A stretch of DNA of 64,000 bases from Dehalococcoidia bacterium. GTDB taxonomy: Bacteria; Chloroflexota; Dehalococcoidia; Tepidiformales; Tepidiformaceae. The position numbers and the translations under genes are program-made. The notes beneath the pieces were generated by a model that was not told the origin of the DNA, did no database searches, and saw only the letters and a program-made list of their open reading frames with translations. This document shows positions 40,961 through 49,810 of this stretch, piece by piece. Each line of letters opens with the position of its first letter. Position 1 is the first letter of the stretch. The DNA is taken from assembly GCA_020847985.1 (NCBI GenBank), contig JADLBC010000008.1, positions 1 through 64,000 of the forward strand, given 5' to 3'.

Positions 40961-40966
40961 AGCATA
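40961..40966 (-). promoter_or_regulatory. Possible -10 (TATGCT) of the cargo-like gene
   Basis: TATGCT on the minus strand would start transcription about 22 nt before ATG 40932. It lies in the 56 bp between this gene and rimO. Confidence 0.4.
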
Positions 40967-40988
40967 GCATTCTGGCCGCAGTTCCACG

Positions 40989-42302
40989 CTATTTTCGCGT
41001 GACTATCGAACCGAAAAGGTCGTAATCACCCGCTTCCTCGATCCGCACCCGCACGCGGCTCCCCGGCGTCGCCGTTCCCGTCGCGAACACCAGCCCGTCC
41101 ACTTCCGGCGCCTCGCGATACGTCCGCCCCGCGACGACCGGCGTGTGGTCCTCGGTCTCGCCCTCGCCCTCGACGAGCATGTCCAGCGTCTTCCCCACAA
41201 ATCGCCGCGCCTGCTTCGCCGCGATTCGCTGCTGCTGCCGCATGAACCGGTCGCGGCGCTCCAGCTTCACCTCGTCCGGCACCTGCTCCGCCATCTCGAA
41301 GGCGCCCGTCCATTGCTGCCGCGAATACAGGAAGCAGCCGGCGTGGTCGAAGTGGATCGCTTTCGCGAACGCCAGAAGCTCCGCGAACTCCGCGTCCGTT
41401 TCCCCCGGGAACCCGGCGATGAACGACGTCCGCAGGACGATGTCCGGCATCGCCGCGCGCAGTTCGCGAATGAAGCCGTGCACGCGTTCGAGGTTGTGCG
41501 GCCGCTTCATCCGTCGCAGCGTCACTTCGCTCCCGTGCTGCAGCGGCACATCGAGGTAGTGCACCACGTTCGGCAGCGAAGCCATCGTCTCCACCAGTTC
41601 GCTGCTCACCCGGCTCGGGTACGCATACATCAGCCGCAGCCAGACGTCCGGGCCCACGGCCTCGGAGAGCATGCGCAGCAACCCCGGCAGCCCGCTCGCG
41701 ACCGCCATACCCTGGTCTTCGCCCCACGCCGTGAGGTCCTGCCCCACCAGCACGATTTCCTTCGCACCCGACGCCACGAGCCGCTGCGCTTCCTTCACCA
41801 GCATCCCCGCCGGCGCCGACCGCAGTTGGCCCTTGATCCGCGGGATCACGCAGAAGGTGCACGGCGCGTCGCAGCCGTCCGAGATCTTCAGGTAGGCGCT
41901 CGGCCCGGTGACCTTCGCCGTCCGCTCCGGGATATCGTGGATGCCCGTCACATCGACGCTGAGCAGCTTCGCGACATCCTGCCACTGCCCGACGCCGAAC
42001 ACGTGGTCGACGCCCGGGACGCTGGCCCGCACTTCGCCCCCGTACAGTTGCGTCATGCAGCCCGCGACGATGAGCGTCTGCCCGTCGCGTTTGCCGTCCG
42101 CGAGCGCGCGCACCGCCTCCATCGACTCCGCCTGGCTCTGCTCGATGAAGCCGCAGGTGTTCACGATGATGGCGTCCGCCGCCTCCGGCTGAATGACCGG
42201 CAGGAGTTCGCCGCCCGTCAGCAGCCGCTCCAGGTGCTCGCTGTCGACGTCGTTCTTCGGGCATCCGAGCGTCACGAGATGGTACGTCCGCGGAACAGCC
42301 AT
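40989..42302 (-). CDS. rimO: Ribosomal protein S12 methylthiotransferase
   Basis: 437 residues. The N-terminal UPF0004 domain (TLGCPKNDVDSEHLERLL, NTCGFIEQSQAESM, VAGCMTQLYG) carries a cluster. The radical-SAM core has CDAPCTFC (CxxxCxxC), and the C-terminal TRAM domain begins near VGKTLDMLVEGEGE. It adds a methylthio group to the conserved Asp of S12. The motifs fit RimO rather than MiaB (LGCPKN, ISDGCDAPCTFCVIP). It overlaps the RodZ-PASTA gene by one base (TGATG), so the two are translationally coupled. Confidence 0.92.
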   Translation of the reverse strand: MAVPRTYHLVTLGCPKNDVDSEHLERLLTGGELLPVIQPEAADAIIVNTCGFIEQSQAESMEAVRALADGKRDGQTLIVAGCMTQLYGGEVRASVPGVDHVFGVGQWQDVAKLLSVDVTGIHDIPERTAKVTGPSAYLKISDGCDAPCTFCVIPRIKGQLRSAPAGMLVKEAQRLVASGAKEIVLVGQDLTAWGEDQGMAVASGLPGLLRMLSEAVGPDVWLRLMYAYPSRVSSELVETMASLPNVVHYLDVPLQHGSEVTLRRMKRPHNLERVHGFIRELRAAMPDIVLRTSFIAGFPGETDAEFAELLAFAKAIHFDHAGCFLYSRQQWTGAFEMAEQVPDEVKLERRDRFMRQQQRIAAKQARRFVGKTLDMLVEGEGETEDHTPVVAGRTYREAPEVDGLVFATGTATPGSRVRVRIEEAGDYDLFGSIVTRK

Positions 42303-43270
42303 CAGGATCCGTCACTCACGACAAGCGTCACTTCCGAGCCTACCGCCCAGTCCACACCCGGTGCCGGGGATTGTTCGAAGACGGTGTTCTTCGCCTCCGC
42401 GTGCGGCTGGTGCAGTTCGCGCACGATGTAGCCCGCCGCCGTCATCATCGCCTTCGCCTGGTCGATCTTTTGTCCGCGAACGTCCGGCACCTTCCCGCGT
42501 TCGACGCCGGACACCGCGACGGTAGGATTCGCGCTCCCGCCCGTCGCCTGCGTCGGCTGTGCGCCGCCGGTCGAAGTCGGGAGCCCCGTCGTCGTCCTGG
42601 GGTCGCTGCCGGGGAAGAGCCCGCCGCCGCTGGTGTCATCGCCGTCGCCGCCGAGCCGCGAAATCAGGAAGGCGATGATGGTGATCGCCGCGATCGCGCC
42701 GATCGCCACGAGCACCACCGTCATCGTTCGTGCCTGTGCGGCGGGGTCGGCCTTCAGCTTCCGCGCCGGCGCGGGCACACCGATGTCGATGCCGATGGTC
42801 GGCTCCCATGGCACATCCGGGGCTTCCTGGCGTACGGGCTGCTGCCGCGGAGCGGGCTTCGCCGGTGCGGCCCTTCGCGGCGCGGCGGCGCCAATCGTCT
42901 CTTCGTCCGCGTACTCGCGTGGTTCGGGCTGCCTGCCCGGCGGCGAAGGCTTGCGCCAGTTCGGCCGCGCCGGGCCGACCGCGCTCAGCGGCTCCTTCAC
43001 CGACGCACGCCGCGGCGAAGGAGCCGCCGCCGGCAGCTCTTCCTCGTCCCGCGGGAACAACCCCAGCATCTCGTTCGGGTCCAGCCCCAGGTACTGCGAA
43101 TAGGAACGGAGGAACCCGCGCGCGTATACCGGCGCCGGGATCACCTCGAACTGTTCTGTCTCGAGGGCCTGCAGGTAGCGCCGGGAAATGCGTGTGTCGC
43201 GTTCCGCGTCCTCCAGGGTGAGCCCCCGCGTCTCGCGGGCGCGCATCAACCTGGAACCGAGTTCCTTCAT
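42302..43270 (-). CDS. RodZ-like membrane protein: HTH, one membrane helix and a PASTA domain
   Basis: 322 residues. An N-terminal HTH_25 domain (GSRLMRARETRGLTLEDAER, then YLQALETEQFEVIPAPVYAR) is like the MreB-binding domain of RodZ. A Pro/Arg-rich linker follows, then a membrane helix (MTVVLVAIGAIAAITIIAFL), a Gly/Thr-rich linker and one PASTA domain at the end (GKVPDVRGQKIDQAKAMMTAAGYIV). PASTA domains bind peptidoglycan fragments; RodZ usually ends in DUF4115 instead. It may link the cytoskeleton or division machinery to the wall. ATG 43270 follows AGAGG. It is co-transcribed with rimO. Confidence 0.83.
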   Translation of the reverse strand: MKELGSRLMRARETRGLTLEDAERDTRISRRYLQALETEQFEVIPAPVYARGFLRSYSQYLGLDPNEMLGLFPRDEEELPAAAPSPRRASVKEPLSAVGPARPNWRKPSPPGRQPEPREYADEETIGAAAPRRAAPAKPAPRQQPVRQEAPDVPWEPTIGIDIGVPAPARKLKADPAAQARTMTVVLVAIGAIAAITIIAFLISRLGGDGDDTSGGGLFPGSDPRTTTGLPTSTGGAQPTQATGGSANPTVAVSGVERGKVPDVRGQKIDQAKAMMTAAGYIVRELHQPHAEAKNTVFEQSPAPGVDWAVGSEVTLVVSDGS

Positions 43271-43383
43271 TACCGACCTCTGAGGGCTACCCATCAACCT
43301 ACCACGCACTGATCCTATGGGTTAGCGAAGCCCCGGGAAACGCAGCCGGAAATATCCCTTCCCACCAGCACCGCTCCGTTCGC

Positions 43384-43389
43384 TAGAAT
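43384..43389 (+). promoter_or_regulatory. Possible -10 (TAGAAT) of the alcohol dehydrogenase gene
   Basis: TAGAAT lies 25 bp before ATG 43415, upstream of the CCAGGAGG ribosome binding site. The 144-bp divergent gap (43271-43414) holds nothing else recognisable. Confidence 0.35.
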
Positions 43390-43414
43390 CCGCCCCATTC
43401 CCAGGAGGCCAGCC

Positions 43415-44509
43415 ATGCCCACTCCCGCCCGCGTTGTCGTCGTCCCCGGCGAACCCGGCCCGCTCCAGATCCACGAAGTCAATCTCCCCGACCCCGGTCC
43501 CTACCAGGTCGTCGTCAAGCAGTTCGCCAGCGGCGTCTGTCATTCTCAACTGCACCAGATGCACCGCCCCCGCAACGGCGCCGCCCAGGTCCTCGGCCAC
43601 GAATCCACCGGCGTCGTCATGAAGAAGGGCAGCGCCGTCACCCACGTCAAAGAGGGCGACCGCGTCATGGTCACCTGGGTTCGCCGCGATGCCGCCAGTT
43701 CCACCCGCGCGCCCGAAAGCGCCGCGATCGAACTCGGCAACGGCGTCATCGCGCGCGGCAACGTCTTCACCTGGGCCGATATCACCATCGCCGACGAGCA
43801 GTACGTCGTCGCCATGCCCTCCGATGTCCGCACCGACGTCACCGCCATAATCGGCTGCGCCGTCATGACCGGCGCCGGCGCCGTCTGTCACACCGCGGGC
43901 GTCCAGAAGGGTCAGAGTGTCGCCGTCTTCGGCGTCGGGGGTGTCGGACTTTCCGCCATCGCCGCGGCCGCCGTCATCGGCGCGAATCCCATCATCGCCG
44001 TCGATCTCGATGATACGAAGCTCGATTTCGCCCGGAAGTTCGGCGCCACCCACGGCGTGAACGCGAAGGAAACCGACGCCATCGCCGAGATCGGCAAGCT
44101 CACCCTCGATGAGACGGAATCGAACCTCCTGGGCCGTCCCGTGCAGGGCGTCGATTTCGCCTTCGACTGCATCGGCGTCCCGAAGACCATGGAGCAAATC
44201 CTCGGCGCGGCCCGTTCCGGCTCGACCGCGAAGTTCCCCGGCGGCACGGCCGTGCTCGTCGGCGTCCCCCAGACCGATGTCACCCTCTCCGCGCGCGACA
44301 TCCTCATGAACGAAAAGAAGTACATCGGCAGCCTCGCCGGTTCCTGCAACCCCGAACGTGACTTCCCGATGTTCCTGCGCTGGTACAAGGAAGGCGACCT
44401 CGACCTCGACGCCCTCGTCACCCAGCGCTACCGCCTCGATGACATCAACGAGGCCACCACCGCGCTTGAACGCGGACAGATCTTCGGCCGCGCCATCATG
44501 GAGTTCTAA
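43415..44509 (+). CDS. Zinc-type alcohol dehydrogenase without the structural zinc lobe
   Basis: 364 residues of the medium-chain (class III-like) family. Catalytic zinc ligands are visible in GVCHSQLHQM (Cys) and LGHESTGVV (His-Glu). The third zinc ligand should be the Cys in AIIGCAVMTGAGAV. The NAD site is AVFGVGGVGLSAIAAA, followed by VDLDD, suggesting NAD rather than NADP. The four-Cys structural zinc loop normally near residues 95-115 is missing: that stretch reads VRRDAASSTRAPESAAIEL. Specificity is unknown. ATG 43415 follows AGGAGG. A hairpin terminator follows. Confidence 0.88.
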   Translation: MPTPARVVVVPGEPGPLQIHEVNLPDPGPYQVVVKQFASGVCHSQLHQMHRPRNGAAQVLGHESTGVVMKKGSAVTHVKEGDRVMVTWVRRDAASSTRAPESAAIELGNGVIARGNVFTWADITIADEQYVVAMPSDVRTDVTAIIGCAVMTGAGAVCHTAGVQKGQSVAVFGVGGVGLSAIAAAAVIGANPIIAVDLDDTKLDFARKFGATHGVNAKETDAIAEIGKLTLDETESNLLGRPVQGVDFAFDCIGVPKTMEQILGAARSGSTAKFPGGTAVLVGVPQTDVTLSARDILMNEKKYIGSLAGSCNPERDFPMFLRWYKEGDLDLDALVTQRYRLDDINEATTALERGQIFGRAIMEF

Positions 44510-44527
44510 GGCCGGAAGACTTCCGGG

Positions 44528-44547
44528 GGCCGGGCGCTCGCCCGGCC
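44528..44547. terminator. Hairpin terminator between convergent adh and marC-like genes
   Basis: GGCCGGGCG pairs perfectly with CGCCCGGCC around CT, immediately next to the stop of the MarC-like gene. A second short stem (CCGGAAG/CTTCCGG) lies just upstream. T-runs are lacking. Confidence 0.5.
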
Positions 44548-45105
44548 TCAGATATCCCGCACTCCCTCGACGATGAGGCCCACCGCCACGGCCACGAGCG
44601 CGGTGCCGAGCAGCCGCGCCACGCCATCCGCCAGCGTGGTCCATCGCCCGGGCCGCACCGCCGTGAGCCATGCACCAACGGCCAGCGCCGCGACCGATGC
44701 CGTGGCCGCCATCCACGCACCCTCGTCCGCGCCATAGGAGATCGCCGCCACGAGCGCCGCGGGCCCGAACAGGAGCGGCACCGCGAGCGGCGCGATTCCC
44801 CCGCGCCAGCCATCCTCGAAGGACGCCGCCGCAACCCGCGCTCGCGCGACCGCATACGCCCCGGCCGCCAGCATCACAATCCCGGCCGCGATCCGGAACG
44901 TCTCCGGTGCGATGTCGAGGGCCGCCAGCAGCCGGTCCGCCAACATCGCCGCCAGTGCCACGCCTGCCAGCGCCAGCCCGAATCCCACGCCCGCCGTCTC
45001 CAGCGGACGCGCCCGCGGACGCCACGGCGCCCACGACGATAGCGCCACCGCCGCGGGATTCACCGCAGCAAGGAACACGAAGGCCAGCCGCAGCCAGTCG
45101 CTCAT
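44548..45105 (-). CDS. MarC/UPF0056-like membrane protein
   Basis: 185 residues with five to six hydrophobic segments. The N-terminal VFLAAVNPAAVALS resembles the NP motif of MarC proteins, and a mirror-image half follows (FGPAALVAAISYGA). The family function is unknown; members were once linked to antibiotic resistance, now doubted. ATG 45105 starts MSDWLRLAF and overlaps the stop of the upstream alpha/alpha-barrel gene (ATGA). A LysE-type transporter is the alternative. Confidence 0.65.
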   Translation of the reverse strand: MSDWLRLAFVFLAAVNPAAVALSSWAPWRPRARPLETAGVGFGLALAGVALAAMLADRLLAALDIAPETFRIAAGIVMLAAGAYAVARARVAAASFEDGWRGGIAPLAVPLLFGPAALVAAISYGADEGAWMAATASVAALAVGAWLTAVRPGRWTTLADGVARLLGTALVAVAVGLIVEGVRDI

Positions 45106-46310
45106 TCCACCCGCTCCCCCGCGCCCATCGCCAGCCTGCTCCGGAGCAGCCCCGAAAGCGCATGCTGCTGGTCGTCCATTCGCGTCACTCCTTCCGTGAA
45201 CCACGCGCCTTCGAGCACTTCCGCGTGCGCCTGTCCGCTCGCCTCGGCCGCGGTGACCTGGCGCTCCGCGAGCATGCCCGCGCTGCACACCAGGCGCTCG
45301 CGCAGCTTGCCCGCCTGGTCCGCCATCCGCGGCTCCGCCAGCGACAGCCGGTACAGCGAACCGAGCGCCTCAACCCATGTCCCCATGCCCGCCGCCCGCG
45401 CCCGCCGGCCATGGATGAGCGTGGACCAACGGCCGCCGGTGCGCTGCGATTCCGCCCGGACCAGGAACCCGAAGCGTTCGGCCAGGCTGCGCGCGTACGC
45501 CACGTTGTCCGCCGAGAGCAGCACGCCTCCGTCCACGGTGGCGGGGTCCCACGCGGCCATCTCCGCGAGCCCGTATGCCGCCCACTGGTCGGCCCACGGC
45601 GGGAATTTCTGCTCTTCCACCTCGTCCCGGTGCAGCGAAAGGTAGTCCGCGACCTTCCGCGTGGGTGTGTCCCAGCCCTCGCCCGGGAAGAGCCGGTGCA
45701 TCATCGCCAGTGCCCAGAACGCCTCACCCGTCGCGTACTTCGAACGGAAACGCGGGTCCGGTGCGTTCGTCGTGCGGTCCCACGAATTGAGAAAGCTCCC
45801 GTCCGCCTGCTGCATCGCCATGAGATACCGCGAAAGTGCCCGCATCATCGTGTCGTACTGGCCGTCGCCCGTGGCGATGCGCCGCTGCGCGAGCCCCGCG
45901 AGCATGAGCGCACTCGCACCCACGTCCACGGACCCGTCCGTGGGGTCCTCGAGCGCCGACCAGTCGTCGTAGCGGTACTGCCGCTGCAGCATCCACGCCA
46001 GCCCGCGCTCCGCCGGCGCCATGGCCGAACCCTCGCCGGCAGCCGCGAACTGGTACAACGACATCGTCACGCCCGCGTGCCGCACGACGTTGTAGGCCGG
46101 CACTTCCTCGCCCGTGTCCCGGTCGAATTCGTACAGGTACGAACCGTCCGGCCGCTGCGCGCGGTCAATCCACCCCGCCGCCGCCCGCGCCGAGGCCATG
46201 GCCACGCCTGCATCGACCGGCGGGCACCGTTCTGGCGGAACGACCACCGCCCGCAGGGCCAGCGCCCCGAAGGCCCACATTCCCAGCGTCATTCCCAGCC
46301 CGCGCCACAC
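45102..46310 (-). CDS. Signal-anchored alpha/alpha-barrel protein (terpene-cyclase/glycosidase-like toroid)
   Basis: 402 residues. The N-terminal hydrophobic anchor begins VWRGLGMTLGMWAFGALAL. The rest has repeated helical pairs with DGSYLYEFDRDTGEE and QQADGSFLNSWD motifs, DxSx(Y/F)-type repeats of prenyltransferase/squalene-cyclase-like and six-hairpin folds. The catalytic acid motif of cyclases (DxDD) was not seen. GTG 46310 is chosen because TATGCT ends 6 nt before it (leaderless pattern); ATG 46292 is the alternative. It is coupled to the MarC-like gene. The function is unknown. Confidence 0.65.
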   Translation of the reverse strand: MWRGLGMTLGMWAFGALALRAVVVPPERCPPVDAGVAMASARAAAGWIDRAQRPDGSYLYEFDRDTGEEVPAYNVVRHAGVTMSLYQFAAAGEGSAMAPAERGLAWMLQRQYRYDDWSALEDPTDGSVDVGASALMLAGLAQRRIATGDGQYDTMMRALSRYLMAMQQADGSFLNSWDRTTNAPDPRFRSKYATGEAFWALAMMHRLFPGEGWDTPTRKVADYLSLHRDEVEEQKFPPWADQWAAYGLAEMAAWDPATVDGGVLLSADNVAYARSLAERFGFLVRAESQRTGGRWSTLIHGRRARAAGMGTWVEALGSLYRLSLAEPRMADQAGKLRERLVCSAGMLAERQVTAAEASGQAHAEVLEGAWFTEGVTRMDDQQHALSGLLRSRLAMGAGERVE

Positions 46311-46316
46311 GCGCGC

Positions 46317-46322
46317 AGCATA
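46317..46322 (-). promoter_or_regulatory. -10 element TATGCT for a leaderless transcript
   Basis: TATGCT on the minus strand is followed by GCGCGC and GTG 46310, the start chosen for the alpha/alpha-barrel protein. Confidence 0.45.
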
Positions 46323-46407
46323 CGAGCCGGGGCCGTCCCGGACACTTGGTATTGCTACGCCGCCTCCCGGGGTAGAGTGCCCCCAGCCGCACGCCCGGGG
46401 TTTTCCC

Positions 46408-47532
46408 ATGTCCGAACTCGACGCCTCCCGCGAAGCCTTCGAACCGGTCGAACGGCTCTTTCGAGACCAGATGGCCGTCCAGCGTCTCCACCCCGGCGCC
46501 AGCATCGCTGTCTGGCGCCACGGCCGCCTGGTCTTCGACCTCCACGGCGGCCTCGCCGATACCCAGCAGGGCACCCCGGTCGCGCCGGACACCCTCTTCG
46601 TGCTCTTCTCCTCAACCAAGCCCCTCGCCTCCGTGGCCGTGCTCCAGCTTGTCGAACGGGGCCTGCTCGACCTCGATGAGCCCATCGCGAAGCGCTGGCC
46701 TGGTTTCGCGCGCAACGGCAAGGACGCCGTCACCGTCCGGCACGTCCTCACCCATCGCGGCGGCTTCCCCGAGACCCCTCCGCTCGCCGCCTCGCGCTGG
46801 TCCGAATGGCCCGCAGTCGTCGCCGCGCTCGAAGACGTCACCCCCCGTTTCGCGCCCGGCACCGTGAGCGCGTATCACGCCATCAACCACGGCTGGGTCT
46901 GTGCCGAACTCGTGCATCGCGTCGATGGCCGGCCCTTTCCCCGGTACCTGCACGAGGAGATCACCGGGCCGCTCGGCATGCACGATACCTACGCCGGGCT
47001 CCCCGACCCGGCGCTCGCGAACCGCATCGCCCGCGTCCACGCCACCGAGGACACCGACGACTTCTGGCTGGGCCGCACCTTCAACCGCCTCGATGTCCTG
47101 CAATCCATCACACCCGCCGCGAACGGCGTCTCGACCGCGCGCGACATGGCTCGCTTCTATGGCGCGCTCCTCGGAGGCGGCACCGTCGACGGCGCCTCCA
47201 TCCTTCAGCCCGAAACCGTCGCCCGGGCCACCGCCGTCGAAGTCGATGCCGAGGTCGACCACGCCCTCGGGCTCGAAATGCGCCGTGGACTCGGGTTCAA
47301 TCTAGGCGGCATGGCCGGCAGCAACCTCCGCTTCGGCTCACAGACCACCGAACGCACCTTCGGGCACGGTGGCGCCGGGACCTCCATCTGCTGGGCCGAT
47401 AGGGACCTCGATGCGGCGATGGTCTTCATCCCCAACGGCTTCCGTTCCGAAACCACGAACGTCCCCCGCTCGCGGGCCCTCTCCGATGCCGTGCGCAAAG
47501 CCTGTATCGCGCTGGATCGCGCCGGCGCCTGA
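46408..47532 (+). CDS. Beta-lactamase-family serine hydrolase (class C/esterase type)
   Basis: 374 residues. The nucleophile motif S-x-x-K is in LFSSTKPLASVAVLQL, the Tyr motif in VSAYHAINHGWV and the third motif as FGHGGAGTSICW. There is no signal peptide, so a cytoplasmic esterase (EstB-like) is more likely than a secreted beta-lactamase or carboxypeptidase. The substrate is unknown. ATG 46408 starts at MSELDASREAFEPV. It is divergent from the alpha/alpha-barrel gene, with less than 100 bp between. Confidence 0.87.
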   Translation: MSELDASREAFEPVERLFRDQMAVQRLHPGASIAVWRHGRLVFDLHGGLADTQQGTPVAPDTLFVLFSSTKPLASVAVLQLVERGLLDLDEPIAKRWPGFARNGKDAVTVRHVLTHRGGFPETPPLAASRWSEWPAVVAALEDVTPRFAPGTVSAYHAINHGWVCAELVHRVDGRPFPRYLHEEITGPLGMHDTYAGLPDPALANRIARVHATEDTDDFWLGRTFNRLDVLQSITPAANGVSTARDMARFYGALLGGGTVDGASILQPETVARATAVEVDAEVDHALGLEMRRGLGFNLGGMAGSNLRFGSQTTERTFGHGGAGTSICWADRDLDAAMVFIPNGFRSETTNVPRSRALSDAVRKACIALDRAGA

Positions 47533-47565
47533 GTATCCCGGCCCGGCGCGCTCAGCGGGCGCGCG

Positions 47566-48774
47566 TCAGACCAGCCGCAGCCAGCGGCGCTTGCCCACCT
47601 GCACAACCATGCCCGCCGCCGCCATGTCGCCGGGCTCCACCGCCGTCCCATCCACGGTCACCGCGCGCTGCTCGAAGAGCCGCCGGACCTCGCGCTTCGA
47701 TGGCGCCACCCCGGCCGCGACAAGCACATCGAGCATGGTCATCCCATCGCCCACGGCGAATTCCGGCATCTCCACCGGCGCTTCCTTGCGCTGCACCGTC
47801 CGTTCGAACTCCGCCTGCGCCGCCGCCGCCGCGTCATCGCCCCAGAATTCAGAGACGATTGTCCGCGCCAGCTGCTTCTTCGCCTGCATCGGGTCCCGCC
47901 CGATGGCGTCATGGATCGCCGGCAGTTCCACCCGGGGCACGTTCGTCGCGAGCACGAAGAAGTCCATCACCACGTCATCCGGGATCGACATCGCCTTCCC
48001 GAACTGCTCGTTCGGGCCATCGTTCACGCCGATGTGGTTGCCCTTCGACTTCGACATCCGCTCCTTGCCATCGAGCCCCACGAGGATGGGCAGCGTCACG
48101 GGGACATGCGGCCGCTGCCCCGCGTCCTCCTGGATCTTCCGCCCGGCCATCAGGTTGAACAGCTGCTCCGTGCCGCCGACCTGCACATCGCACTCCAGCG
48201 CGAAGGCGTCGTACCCCTGCATGAGCGCGTAGAGGAACTCGTGCAGGTACACCGCGTCGCCGTCGTCCCAGCGCTTGCGGAAGTTGTCCCGCCGCAGCAT
48301 CTCCGCCGCCGTGAATTTCGCCATGAGCGAGATGATGTCGGGGAAGCTCAACGCCCCCAACCACTCCGAGTTGTGCCGAAGCTCCGTCTTCGTGGGGTCC
48401 AGCAGCTTCGCCGCCTGCTCGAAGTACGTCTGTTCGTTCCGCTTGATGTCTTCCTGGGTCAGCATCGGGCGCAGCTTGTTCTTGTCGCTCGGGTCGCCGA
48501 TGAGCGCCGTGTAGTCGCCGATGAGGAAGATGCAGTGGTGCCCGAACGCCTGGAACTGGCGCAGCTTTCGCAGCGGCACCGTATGCCCCAGCGTTAGCGA
48601 TGTCGCCGTCGGGTCGATGCCCAGGTACACCCGCAGCGGCCGGTCCTGTTCGATCAGCGCCCGCAGTTCGCGTTCCATCTGGCGCCGCAGCGTCTCGTCG
48701 CCGTATTCGACGCCGCTCATCAGCGTCGCCAGCTGCTCATCGACGGGGGGCATCTTCCGGGGCGTTTCGCTCAT
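47566..48774 (-). CDS. tyrS: Tyrosyl-tRNA synthetase
   Basis: 402 residues. The HIGH-type motif is GIDPTATSLTLGHTVPLRKL and the KMSKS motif is ERMSKSKGNHIG; the S4 RNA-binding domain at the C-terminus reads SKREVRRLFEQRAVTVDG. The class fits the shorter TyrZ-type enzymes. It is joined to ribF by an ATGA overlap, an unusual but plausible pairing. The start at 48774 gives MSETPRKMPPVDEQL. Confidence 0.95.
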   Translation of the reverse strand: MSETPRKMPPVDEQLATLMSGVEYGDETLRRQMERELRALIEQDRPLRVYLGIDPTATSLTLGHTVPLRKLRQFQAFGHHCIFLIGDYTALIGDPSDKNKLRPMLTQEDIKRNEQTYFEQAAKLLDPTKTELRHNSEWLGALSFPDIISLMAKFTAAEMLRRDNFRKRWDDGDAVYLHEFLYALMQGYDAFALECDVQVGGTEQLFNLMAGRKIQEDAGQRPHVPVTLPILVGLDGKERMSKSKGNHIGVNDGPNEQFGKAMSIPDDVVMDFFVLATNVPRVELPAIHDAIGRDPMQAKKQLARTIVSEFWGDDAAAAAQAEFERTVQRKEAPVEMPEFAVGDGMTMLDVLVAAGVAPSKREVRRLFEQRAVTVDGTAVEPGDMAAAGMVVQVGKRRWLRLV

Positions 48775-49709
48775 CGGGGGGTCAATACCTCGCGTGCCGC
48801 GTCCACGTCCTTCCTTATCTGCGCGATCAGCTCGTCCGGGCCCGAAAACGCCTGCTCCGCCCGGATCCGGTGCACCACGTCGATCGACATGCGCTCGCCG
48901 TAGACATCGCCTTCGAAGTCCATGAGGTGCGTTTCGATAGAGACATGCCCGGCGTCGAACGTTGGCCGCGTGCCGATGTTCGTCGCCGCCATCAGCGTCC
49001 GGCCCGTCACGGTCGCGCGCGTGGCATAGACACCCAGCGCGGGGAGCGCGCGGTCCGCCGCCACGCTGATGTTCGCCGTCGGGAAGCCGATCGTCCGTCC
49101 CCGTTCGAACCCGTGCACGACGGGGCCCGCGAGCCGGTAGTCGCGCCCGAGCAGCCCTCGCACCCGTTCCATGTCCCCCGCGCCGAGCGCTTTTCGCACC
49201 GCCGTCGAGGAATACCGCTCGTGGTCGTGCATCAGCGGCTCGATCTGGATGACTTCGAACCCCAGTTCGGCCCCCAGCGAGCGCATCCGGTCGGGCGTGT
49301 CCTTCGGCGCCCCCCGCCCGAACGAGGCGTCCGGCCCGAGCACCATCAGCCGCATCCGCAGCTTCTCGTAGAACGCCGTCCCCAGTTCCTCCGCCGTTAT
49401 CTCGGAGACTTCGGACGTGAACGTCAGGGGGATGACCCAGTCCGCGCCCGCCGCGCGCAGGAGTTCGATCCGTTCTTCCAGCGATGTCAGGTAGCTCGGC
49501 CGCGTGTCCGGCCGCAGGACCGTGAGCGGGTGCGGGTGGAGCGTGACCACGCCCGGCGTGAGCGCGCGCTTGCGGGCCTCGTCGCCGAGCCGCTTCAGCA
49601 GCGCCTGGTGCCCGAGATGCACACCGTCGAGCACGCCGATGGTCAGCGCGCACTGCGGACCCGGCGCACCCGCGCTCAGCTGCATCGCCGTGAACGAAGG
49701 GAGAGCCAT
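48771..49709 (-). CDS. ribF: Bifunctional riboflavin kinase/FAD synthetase
   Basis: About 312 residues, the normal length. The N-terminal adenylyltransferase has LTIGVLDGVHLGHQALL and YSSTAVRKALGAGD. The C-terminal kinase has ERGRTIGFPTANI and ATNIGTRPTF. It makes FMN and FAD for flavoproteins such as the one at 34023-35462. The start could be 49709 or the ATG at 49715; no strong ribosome binding site decides. Its end overlaps tyrS by 4 bp. Confidence 0.93.
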   Translation of the reverse strand: MALPSFTAMQLSAGAPGPQCALTIGVLDGVHLGHQALLKRLGDEARKRALTPGVVTLHPHPLTVLRPDTRPSYLTSLEERIELLRAAGADWVIPLTFTSEVSEITAEELGTAFYEKLRMRLMVLGPDASFGRGAPKDTPDRMRSLGAELGFEVIQIEPLMHDHERYSSTAVRKALGAGDMERVRGLLGRDYRLAGPVVHGFERGRTIGFPTANISVAADRALPALGVYATRATVTGRTLMAATNIGTRPTFDAGHVSIETHLMDFEGDVYGERMSIDVVHRIRAEQAFSGPDELIAQIRKDVDAAREVLTPR

Positions 49710-49810
49710 CAGCATCCCGCGCGGACTGCCGCCGCGGCCTTCAAGTATGCGACCCGCCGCCCTAGCGTTCACCCCTACCGCGTGTGCTCCCCGGCCCCCA
49801 CAGTGTGCCG

